Of a DNA stretch of 19,209 nucleotides, positions 13,070 to 19,209 are shown in pieces. A program made the position numbers and the translations under genes. Each line of letters opens with the position of its first letter. Positions within the stretch are counted from its first letter, which is position 1. The notes under the pieces were generated by a model. The model saw nothing but the letters and a program-made list of their open reading frames with translations. It made no database searches and was not told the DNA's origin. The DNA is from HyVt-337 sp964428895 (GTDB taxonomy: Bacteria; Planctomycetota; Phycisphaerae; SM23-33). The stretch spans positions 1 through 19,209 of the forward strand of contig CAYRZU010000063.1 of NCBI GenBank assembly GCA_964428895.1, in the 5' to 3' direction.

Positions 13070-16000
13070 TCAGACCCGAGGGGTCTTGCTGTCGGTCAGT
13101 TCGGTCTCGACCATCACACGAATGGTTGTCCCTCCCTTGCCCGATTCGACCTCCAGACGCCCGCCGACGGCGTTGGCTCGCTCTCGCATGGTGCGCAGGC
13201 CCAGGCCTGTTCGCTCGGCCTGATGCGCGTCGAAGCCGCGTCCGTTGTCGGCGACGGTCAGGGTCAGCGCGTGGTCGTCTTGTTGGAGGGCGATCCGGAG
13301 TTTGGTCCCTTCGCTGTGTCGCATGGCATTGCTGGCCGCTTCCTGAGCGATTCTAAACAGGGCGATTTCCACGTCGCCGGGGGCGCGGAGTTCTCGCAGG
13401 CCCTTGGCGCATTTGACCGCGGTGGCCATGGCGGGGCGACACTCCTTGCCCAATTGCTCCAGGGCCGCGTAAAGCCCCAGGGCCTCGAGTGTGGCCGGGT
13501 ACAGGCCGTAACAAACCGCCCGGATCTCTTCGGTCAGCAGTTGGCAGTTGCGGGATAGTTCGGCCAGCTTTGCGGCGCGGCGGCCGTCGTCGCTTTCGGC
13601 GTTGGGGATCAGCGCCTCGATGCCCAGTCGCATCGCGATGGCCTGCTGACCGAGCGAATCGTGGAGGCTCCGGGCTAGATTTCGGCGTTCCCGTTCGCTG
13701 GCGAACATCAGCCGACGGTGGGCGGCTTTGAGAGAGTCTTCGGCCCGCTTGCGTTCTTCCTCGGCCTCCCGGCGCTTGGTAATGTCATTGATGACAACCA
13801 GGGCGCCGATGTGGTTGCCCTGATCGTCGAGGATGGGCGTGCCCTGGATGCTCAGGTGCACCAACTGCTCATCCTGGCGCGTGAAGTTGGCTTCGTAATA
13901 GCCCCGAGGGGCATTGGGGTCCAGGAAGGCCTGTCGAAACTCCTCCCTCTGTATTGGCACCGTGGAACCGAAGAAGTCACTGCCCAGGAGCATCTCCTCG
14001 CTGTCGCCGACGATCTCGGTAAAGGCCTCATTGACGAAGACGATCTGGCCATCCTGATCGAGCGCGGCAATGCCTTCGCGGAGGTTTTCGACAAGCTGAC
14101 GATAACGTTCTTCGCTCTCCTTCAGGGCCCGTTCGGCTCGGGTCCGCTCGGTTACGTCGGTGAAGAAGCCCACCAGGCAAGGATGGCCATCGATGACGGC
14201 TCTGGCCGTATTGATGGACACGGATATCCTCGTGCCATCCTGGCGCAAGCAGGGAATGACAACCGCTCGTTTGCTCTTGCCGGTCGCATGTGCCTCGAAC
14301 TGCGCCGTGCCGTGGGCCAGGTCTTCGGTGGGATGGATGTCCTGGATAGACATCTTCAGGAGCTCTTGCTCTGTGTATCCGAGCGTGGCGCAGATGGCGG
14401 GATTGGCATATCGGAACCGCATGGTTTCGGAATCGGCGATCAGGATCCCTTCTGAGGCGCCTTCGAAGATGGTTCGGTATCGCTGCTCGGACTCTCGCAG
14501 GGCCTCTTCGGCCTGGCGACGCTCGGTGGTATCGGTGACGAATCCCACGGCGCATTTCCGGCCCTCGAGTTCCACCACGGCGGCATTGACATCCGCGTAG
14601 AAGATGCCGCCGTCTTTCCGCAAGAACGGGATGGCCGGGGCGACCCTTATCTCGCCGCGGGCCTGGCGTTCGAAGTAGTCCTTGACCATCGGCAGTTGGT
14701 CCGGTGGGTGAGCGTCCGCCAGGGATTTCTGCATCAGCTCGTCGGCTGTGTACCCCATCATGGTGCAGATGGCCGGGTTGACGTAGACGTAATCGGTGGT
14801 CTCGGCATCGGCAACGATTACGCCTTCCGAGGACCCTTCGAACAACGTGCGGTATCGGTTCTCTGATTCCAGAAGGGCCCGTTCGGCCTCCTTCCGTCGG
14901 CTGATGTCTCTCACCGTGGCCTGCAACAGCGTTTGGCCGCTCAATTCCATTCGGGTCAGCAGGACGGTGGCGGAAAACTCCGTGCCATCGACCCGCTTGT
15001 GGGTCCATTCGAACAGGTGCGATCCGGCCCGCATGGCCGTTTCGATCATCTCCCGAGCCTTGTCGGCCGACGGTTTGCCGTCCGGTTGGACGTCCGGCGA
15101 AAGCTCCCAAGGCCCGAGGGTGGCGAAGTGGGCTTCATCCGTGGTGCCGAACATCTCCACGGTGGCTTGGTTGCAGGCGGTGAACTTCCACGACGGCGGC
15201 GCCAGCGTCATGATCGCGTCGCGAGAGCTCTCGAATAGTGTTCGGTACCGTTGTTCGCTCTCGCGTAGTTCATCTTCGGTGTTCTTGAGGTCGGAGATGT
15301 CCTGAATGGCCCCGATGAGCGCGGTGGTATTTCCGTCGGCGTCTCGGTGGTGGATTTGCGGGGGCGGTTCGGAGACCCATCGGACCTGGCCGTCGGGGTT
15401 GACGACGCGAAATACCAGCGCGGGAGGCTCGTCGGAGGAACCGGCCTGGAGGTCGGCCGTCAGGGCCCGCAATCGGTCGCGGTCGTCGGGGTGGATGACC
15501 GTGTCGATGATCTCGGAGGCATCGGCAACCTCTTGGTCGGCGGGAAGCCCGTAGATGCGGCGCAGTTCTTCGGACATATGGAAGGCGTTGGTGGCCATGT
15601 CCCATTGCCAACTGCCGATATGAGCCAGTTCCTGCGCTTGCTTGAGACGGGCCTCGTTCTCGCGGAGGGCATTCTCGGCCTTGATGCGCTCGGTGATGTT
15701 GTGAGCGACGTGAACGCTTCCGATGGAGTGTCCGGTTTCGTCCACAAGCGGCGAGGTGGACAGGGCGAAGTGGCCCCGGAGGCCCTCTTCGTAGATCTCG
15801 GCGTGGTGGCCCTGGCCGTCCTTGACGGTCTGGGCGTGCGGGCAGAACGGCGGCGGAGAGTCGGTCTTGTGGACCAATTTGTAGCAGGTCTTGCCCACGC
15901 ACTCGGCCGGGGTCAGGCCTATCTGTTCGGCCATGGCGTTGTTGATGCGGGCGATCTTGTAGTCGTTATCGATGATGGCAATGAGGTCGGGAACCGAGTC

Positions 16001-17182
16001 GAAGGTCCGCTCCCATTCCCCCTTGGCCCGACTGGCGGCCTCCTCAGCGGTCTTGCGCTGGGTGATCTCCGCCTTGAGTTCGCGGTTGAGGTTGACCAAT
16101 TCCCGCGTGCGTTCCTCGACGCGGCGCTCCAATTCGTTCCGAGCCTTGATCAGTTCTTCCTGGGTACGCCGGATCTCAGTGACGTCGCGCCCGACGCCCG
16201 CCATGCCGATCGGCGCCCCGTGCTCATCCCGCACATGCCACGTATGCAGGGCGATGGCCCTGGCTTCACCATCGGCGGCGTAATTGATGACCTCGCCGCT
16301 CCAATGGCCGTCCTTGCGGGTCTGCTCAATAATGGCCTCTTGGGTAGCGCCACGTCCGGGATCATCACCGTACGTGTCCACGCGCTTCCCGAGCAACTCC
16401 TCTTTGGTGCGCCCCATAGCCTCAGCCTGGGCGGCGTTGACGTAGGTGATCCGGCCCTTCAGGTCCGTGGCGGTGATGTGATCGCCGATTTGGTCCAGCA
16501 GGGACGAGTGCATCTGGCGTTCGATCTGGCCTCGCATTCGATCCCGCATCCATTGTCCGACCGTCCGAATGGTGGCCAGCCAGGCGCCCAGCGTGAACAG
16601 CAGCACCGCGGCGCCCACGACCCACAGAATCGTGGTTTGGCGCTGTCGCCTGTGAAAATCCGCGGACAGCTTGGCTTCGATGAGGTCGCTCCATTGCCCG
16701 ATGCTGACGCTGTAGATGTGTTTCTGTCGTTCGTACTCCTCGCTGTAGAGTCTTCGGCGCGCTTCGGGCAGGTTGCTTTCGCGGACCAGGGCGAAGGCTT
16801 CGGCCTCCATGGCCAGGAGGTCCTGATTGGCTGCAGCTGTTTCAGCGGCGGGTTGCTCGGCGTGGGCTTCAGGGGCCAGGGCTTTGACTTCTTCAAGGGC
16901 CTCCAGGAGTTGGGCCTCGTGCTCCTGATAACGCCTCTCCCAGGTCAAGCTTCCGGTCTGGGCGGCCATTCTGGCTGAATTGGTTAGCACTTGATCGAGA
17001 AGCCGGATCCGCTCTCGCAGTCCCTTACTTCGATCAAGTCGGACCTGGGCGTCTTCAAGTTGACGCAAGGACGTGAGGGCGAAGTAGCCGAACCACACCT
17101 GGAGCAGGAAGTTCAACGCCAAGCCGATCGTCAGCAAGGCGATCGGGCGGTGTCGAACGACGCGTGCGGTCTTGTCGGCCAT
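13070..17182 (-). CDS. Membrane sensor histidine kinase with seven PAS domains (NarL/DegS-type)
   Basis: 1370 residues. TM1 (~14-36) and TM2 (~185-207) bracket a ~150-residue, mostly helical periplasmic sensor resembling four-helix-bundle domains. Seven PAS-like domains follow at about 226-337, 391-500, 510-635, 643-765, 775-890, 899-1015 and 1024-1140. They are joined by coiled-coil linkers, and each repeat typically begins E-x-RYRTLFE. The kinase core is HisKA_3 type: ERERRNLARSLHDSLGQ with phospho-acceptor H1174. The HATPase has N1285, ADNGRGFD (1311-1318) and GLGLRTMRERA (1326-1336). This family pairs with LuxR/NarL-type regulators, none of which is adjacent, so it is an orphan kinase. 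The second PAS holds C428, C433, H438 and CPH (447-449). GGAGG lies upstream of ATG and the TATAAT promoter is at 17215-17244. Confidence 0.95.
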   Translation of the reverse strand: MADKTARVVRHRPIALLTIGLALNFLLQVWFGYFALTSLRQLEDAQVRLDRSKGLRERIRLLDQVLTNSARMAAQTGSLTWERRYQEHEAQLLEALEEVKALAPEAHAEQPAAETAAANQDLLAMEAEAFALVRESNLPEARRRLYSEEYERQKHIYSVSIGQWSDLIEAKLSADFHRRQRQTTILWVVGAAVLLFTLGAWLATIRTVGQWMRDRMRGQIERQMHSSLLDQIGDHITATDLKGRITYVNAAQAEAMGRTKEELLGKRVDTYGDDPGRGATQEAIIEQTRKDGHWSGEVINYAADGEARAIALHTWHVRDEHGAPIGMAGVGRDVTEIRRTQEELIKARNELERRVEERTRELVNLNRELKAEITQRKTAEEAASRAKGEWERTFDSVPDLIAIIDNDYKIARINNAMAEQIGLTPAECVGKTCYKLVHKTDSPPPFCPHAQTVKDGQGHHAEIYEEGLRGHFALSTSPLVDETGHSIGSVHVAHNITERIKAENALRENEARLKQAQELAHIGSWQWDMATNAFHMSEELRRIYGLPADQEVADASEIIDTVIHPDDRDRLRALTADLQAGSSDEPPALVFRVVNPDGQVRWVSEPPPQIHHRDADGNTTALIGAIQDISDLKNTEDELRESEQRYRTLFESSRDAIMTLAPPSWKFTACNQATVEMFGTTDEAHFATLGPWELSPDVQPDGKPSADKAREMIETAMRAGSHLFEWTHKRVDGTEFSATVLLTRMELSGQTLLQATVRDISRRKEAERALLESENRYRTLFEGSSEGVIVADAETTDYVYVNPAICTMMGYTADELMQKSLADAHPPDQLPMVKDYFERQARGEIRVAPAIPFLRKDGGIFYADVNAAVVELEGRKCAVGFVTDTTERRQAEEALRESEQRYRTIFEGASEGILIADSETMRFRYANPAICATLGYTEQELLKMSIQDIHPTEDLAHGTAQFEAHATGKSKRAVVIPCLRQDGTRISVSINTARAVIDGHPCLVGFFTDVTERTRAERALKESEERYRQLVENLREGIAALDQDGQIVFVNEAFTEIVGDSEEMLLGSDFFGSTVPIQREEFRQAFLDPNAPRGYYEANFTRQDEQLVHLSIQGTPILDDQGNHIGALVVINDITKRREAEEERKRAEDSLKAAHRRLMFASERERRNLARSLHDSLGQQAIAMRLGIEALIPNAESDDGRRAAKLAELSRNCQLLTEEIRAVCYGLYPATLEALGLYAALEQLGKECRPAMATAVKCAKGLRELRAPGDVEIALFRIAQEAASNAMRHSEGTKLRIALQQDDHALTLTVADNGRGFDAHQAERTGLGLRTMRERANAVGGRLEVESGKGGTTIRVMVETELTDSKTPRV

Positions 17183-17214
17183 CGTTGGAAATGCCTCCCC
17201 AAAGGGCTAGGCCG

Positions 17215-17244
17215 ATTATAGCCCAGCGGCATTGCCCCAGGCAA
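17215..17244 (-). promoter_or_regulatory. Promoter of the PAS histidine kinase
   Basis: On the minus strand TTGCCT (17239-17244) and a perfect TATAAT (17215-17220) are separated by 18 bases. A start near 17208 gives a ~25-base leader that contains the GGGGAGGC ribosome-binding site of the kinase gene. Confidence 0.7.
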
Positions 17245-17283
17245 CACGGGCGAGCCGAGAACGGGGCTTTTGGACTGGCGGCC

Positions 17284-17311
17284 TTGACTTTCGCTCGCGG
17301 AATGAGAACAT
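17284..17311 (+). promoter_or_regulatory. Possible promoter of the isomerase/epimerase gene
   Basis: TTGACT (17284-17289) is followed after 16 bases by GAACAT, a poor -10 match (3 of 6). It lies in the 182-base divergent region between the kinase and the isomerase, with about 50 bases remaining to the ATG. The -35 is good and the -10 doubtful. Confidence 0.35.
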
Positions 17312-17364
17312 GCCCATTCACCCATTGGCCCGTCAGGCCGCCGGGGCAACCAGGAGAACGTTCG

Positions 17365-18195
17365 ATGAAGATCGGTGCGATGGTGGAGAGCTTCTGCGTA
17401 GGACTCGAAGGCGGCTTGGCTGCGGCCACGGACGTGGGCGCCGACGGCGTGCAGATGTTCACAAGCGGCCAGTTCACGGCCGACGAACTGAAGGACATTA
17501 AGCTCAAGCTGGATGATTCCGGACTAGAGCTTTCGGCGGTGTGCGCCGATTTCGGGGGCCACGGATTTATGGTCGCCGAAGACAACGCCGCTCGCGTCGA
17601 GCGATCCAAGCGTGCGGTTGACGAGGCCCTGGCATTGGGGACCAACGTTATCACCACCCACATCGGCGTCGTGCCTACCGACAAGGCCAACCCCCGCTAC
17701 GGGGTGATGCTGGACGCCTGTCGCGAACTGGCGATTTACGCTCGCGATCACGGAGCGTGGTTCGCTATCGAGACCGGGCCGGAAACCGGTCGGGTCCTGC
17801 GGGGCTTCCTGGATGACCTCGGTGTGGACAAAGGCCTGGGGGCGAACTTCGACCCAGCCAATCTGGTGATGGTGGCGCAGGACAATGTTCTCGACGCCGT
17901 CGAGGCGTTGGGCCCGTTCATTGTGCACACGCACGCCAAAGACGGTAAGAACACCGATCCCACCATCGACCCGGAGGTCACCTATGGGGCCATCCCGTGC
18001 CCCGAAGGTGTCGAGCAGTGGGGGGGCTTCCTGGAAGTGCCTTTGGGCGAAGGGTCAGTCCCCTGGCCGGAATACATCGCCGCTCTCAAGACGGTCGGTT
18101 TCGACGGTTGCCTGACCATCGAGCGTGAGGTGGGCGACGACCCCAAGGCCGACATCGCCCAGGCCGTCGGGTTCCTCAGGGATCTGCTGGCGTAG
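17365..18195 (+). CDS. Sugar phosphate isomerase/epimerase family protein (AP-endonuclease-2-like TIM barrel)
   Basis: 276 residues from ATG 17365, with AGGAG (17352-17356) 8 bases upstream; the open frame extends back to 17164 without conserved sequence. The protein opens with the typical beta-1 strand MKIGAMVESF and fits a single TIM barrel. Likely metal ligands at strand ends are E136 (FAIETGPE), D163 (ANFDPANLV), H188/H190 (VHTHAKDG) and E253/E255 (LTIEREVG), the pattern of the xylose-isomerase-like/EndoIV superfamily. HTHAKDG followed by GEGSVPWPEYI is the usual signature of sugar isomerases/epimerases. The substrate cannot be deduced, because these proteins include inositol, hydroxypyruvate and 3-keto-sugar enzymes. 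It is a lone gene, divergent from the kinase and upstream of the rRNA operon. Confidence 0.87.
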   Translation: MKIGAMVESFCVGLEGGLAAATDVGADGVQMFTSGQFTADELKDIKLKLDDSGLELSAVCADFGGHGFMVAEDNAARVERSKRAVDEALALGTNVITTHIGVVPTDKANPRYGVMLDACRELAIYARDHGAWFAIETGPETGRVLRGFLDDLGVDKGLGANFDPANLVMVAQDNVLDAVEALGPFIVHTHAKDGKNTDPTIDPEVTYGAIPCPEGVEQWGGFLEVPLGEGSVPWPEYIAALKTVGFDGCLTIEREVGDDPKADIAQAVGFLRDLLA

Positions 18196-18229
18196 GTCGT
18201 TAGTTGCCTCAAGAACCGCCGGTGGATCG

Positions 18230-18256
18230 GCCGATGTCAGTGGTCTCGGCATTTTT
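18230..18256 (+). terminator. Weak terminator candidate after the isomerase gene
   Basis: The stem GCCGA / TCGGC, only 5 bp with an 11-base loop, is followed by ATTTTTG. It lies 35 bases after the stop codon and upstream of the rRNA promoter. The short stem makes it doubtful. Confidence 0.3.
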
Positions 18257-18280
18257 GTGCCCGCCGGGCGGCCGAGGGTA

Positions 18281-18308
18281 TTGACGCCCGCGACCAAATG
18301 AGTAACAT
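18281..18308 (+). promoter_or_regulatory. Promoter of the tRNA-Ile/tRNA-Ala/23S operon
   Basis: TTGACG (18281-18286) and TAACAT (18303-18308) are separated by 16 bases. It is the best plus-strand promoter in the 237-base gap between the isomerase and tRNA-Ile, with transcription starting near 18315 and a ~118-base leader. No 16S rRNA sequence occurs in this gap, so the operon seems to start here with tRNA-Ile. Confidence 0.6.
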
Positions 18309-18432
18309 TAACAGGCTCGGCAGTGAGCGGCATTGGCTGTCGAGTAAGGCTAAGGCCGCTTGGGCCTGGCAAGGCGTTTTTGACAAGCACCGAAGAGCTC
18401 ATTATGCGGCGAGGATTCTTGCCGACGATGTT

Positions 18433-18506
<74 letters not shown>

Positions 18507-18518
18507 GTGAACGCGACC

Positions 18519-18591
18519 GGGGACGTAGCTCAATTGGGAGAGCACTAGCTTTGCAAGCTAGGGGTTACCGGTTCGAGCCCGGTCGTCTCCA
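18519..18591 (+). tRNA. tRNA-Ala (anticodon TGC)
   Basis: 73 bases, starting 12 bases after tRNA-Ile. The acceptor is GGGGACG/CGTCTCC with one G-T pair and discriminator A at 18591; CCA is not encoded. The anticodon arm CTAGC-TTTGCAA-GCTAG gives anticodon TGC. The T-arm CCGG-TTCGAGC-CCGG closes normally. The Ile-Ala pair is the one found in 16S-23S spacers, here kept with 23S only. Confidence 0.97.
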
Positions 18592-18628
18592 TTCTGCGTT
18601 GCTCCGGCCAGCCCGGAGCGATGCAGAA
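18592..18628 (+). other. 16-bp stem-loop abutting the tRNA-Ala 3' end (processing signal candidate)
   Basis: TTCTGCGTTGCTCCGG pairs with CCGGAGCGATGCAGAA over 16 positions, two of them G-U, closing a CCAGC loop. It starts at the base after the tRNA discriminator and has no following U tract, so termination is unlikely. It may be an RNase III or tRNA 3'-end processing element in the tRNA-Ala/23S spacer. Confidence 0.55.
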
Positions 18629-18917
18629 AGCCCATTTGGCGGGGGAGCCCGGATAAGGGTCGTTTTTTTTTGACCTAATCGCTAGAATATGATTGCAGGT
18701 CGACTTGTGGCCTGATACAAACGTCGATCCTTCGCCTCTGAACCGGAGCGAAGGGCCGTTGGCCGATCTGGCTAGGCGGTTTTTGCAACAAAGCTCTTTG
18801 ACAACTGCATAGGGAATTGATTGTTCTAAGGTTCACCGAAGATCGAGCGTATCTATCTTCTATTTCATCTTTGGCGGCTTGGCGCAGATGGCGTTGGTTT
18901 CGGCCAGCGACAAATGT
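18629..18917 (+). other. Spacer between tRNA-Ala hairpin and 23S rRNA
   Basis: No protein gene is credible here. The stretch holds GGTC-G-T9-GACC (18658-18675), where a nine-T run sits in the loop of a 4-bp stem. It also has a weak promoter-like pair, TTGCAG (18693-18698) -17- TACAAA (18716-18721), and a boxA-like element at 18793-18804, then an AT-rich stretch before the 23S start. An internal 23S promoter is possible but only weakly supported (3 of 6 and 4 of 6 matches). Confidence 0.4.
18793..18804 (+). promoter_or_regulatory. boxA-like antitermination element
   Basis: GCTCTTTGACAA resembles the boxA consensus TGCTCTTTAACAA found in rRNA leaders and 16S-23S spacers, where NusB-S10 (NusE) binds to stop premature termination. 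It lies about 115 bases before the 23S start, the usual setting for a spacer boxA. Confidence 0.6.
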
Positions 18918-19209
18918 GATCAAGCTACTAAGGGTGCACGGTGGATGTCTAGGCGTGATGAGGCGATGAAGGACGTGGTAGGCTGCGATATGCCCAGGTT
19001 AGCTGTCAACGAGCTTTGATCCTGGGATCTCCGAATGGGGAAACCCGTCGTCACTGTGCAAGCAGATGGCGTCACTACTAGCTGAATGCATAGGCTAGTA
19101 GGGCTAACGCAGGGAACTGAAACATCTCAGTACCTGCAGGAAAGGAAATCAACCGAGACTCCGTGAGTAGCGGCGAGCGAAAGCGGACAAGCCCAAACCG
19201 GGTCTTCGG
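18918..19209 (+). rRNA. 23S ribosomal RNA, 5' end (runs out of the window)
   Basis: The sequence from about 18918 aligns with the start of bacterial 23S rRNA. It has GATCAAGCTACTAAGGGTGC like E. coli GGTTAAGCGACTAAGCGTAC, then ACGGTGGATG, GAGGCGATGAAGGACGTG, TCTCCGAATGGGGAAACCC and AAAGGAAATCAACCGAGACT. These end in the helix region AGTAGCGGCGAGCGAAA. Only about 290 of ~2900 bases are present. The exact 5' end is uncertain by a few bases. No 16S gene precedes it. Confidence 0.97.

Noticed and set aside
14028..15110. 360-codon minus-strand frame inside the kinase
   Set aside because: It is a shifted frame of the kinase coding strand, rich in Arg/Gly/Pro with no motif. The kinase frame itself is continuous with no frameshift.
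15347..16978. 543-codon open frame on the plus strand
   Set aside because: It lies entirely antisense to the PAS kinase, which has clear domains. High GC makes antisense frames long.
18196..18432. Search for a 16S rRNA 3' end or remnant
   Set aside because: No conserved 16S 3' sequence (GGATCACCTCCTT or nearby helices) is present in the gap, only a promoter-like site and short hairpins.
18658..18675. Nine-T run as an intrinsic terminator before 23S
   Set aside because: The Ts lie in the loop of a 4-bp GGTC/GACC stem and no GC-rich stem precedes them. Termination here would also cut the operon.

Overview
The window is a GC-rich bacterial chromosome segment, most likely from the phylum Planctomycetota, possibly a Phycisphaerae-like lineage. 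This placement is inferred from several traits together. A secreted protein carries both dockerin-type repeats and a PEP-CTERM sorting signal. Two clpP genes sit in tandem behind a trigger-factor gene that ends in a Lys/Ala-rich tail. A 23S rRNA gene starts behind tRNA-Ile and tRNA-Ala with no 16S gene upstream.

Layout, left to right. Positions 1-1990 look like one end of an integrative element: the C-terminal end of a winged-helix (primase/replication-type) protein, a small unknown ORF and a tyrosine recombinase. All three read toward the 3' end of an intact tRNA-Gly(GCC) gene on the minus strand, which has its own near-consensus promoter. Positions 2150-5216 hold three plus-strand genes: a CaCA-type Na+/Ca2+ antiporter, a lipoprotein with two similar-looking halves, and a solitary beta-class DNA methyltransferase. 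A strong hairpin at 5248-5271 separates them from the convergent minus-strand operon tig-clpP-clpP-lipoprotein (8853 down to 5300). That operon has a good promoter at 8971-8999 and a leader with a perfect 9-bp hairpin. Its genes provide nascent-chain folding (trigger factor) and ATP-dependent proteolysis (two ClpP subunits). One ClpP copy has Asn in place of the catalytic Asp.

Positions 9004-9288 (minus) hold a short ORF resembling only the C-terminus of DUF255/YyaL proteins. It lies next to a divergent cysteine-desulfurase-family gene (9296-10471) whose promoter implies a leaderless mRNA. A secreted metzincin-like metalloprotease (10553-11458, minus) faces that gene across a hairpin and is divergent from ffh (SRP54, 11629-13056). 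ffh converges on a 1370-residue membrane histidine kinase with seven PAS domains (13070-17182, minus) and no adjacent response regulator. Divergent from the kinase is a TIM-barrel sugar isomerase/epimerase-like gene (17365-18195).

The right end is a stable-RNA operon: promoter at about 18281-18308, tRNA-Ile(GAT), tRNA-Ala(TGC), a 326-base spacer with a long hairpin and a boxA-like element, then the 5' end of 23S rRNA running out of the window. Several genes without a Shine-Dalgarno have a TAnnnT -10-like hexamer ending 6-8 bases before the ATG, which points to leaderless transcription. Genes inside operons have clear Shine-Dalgarno sites instead.
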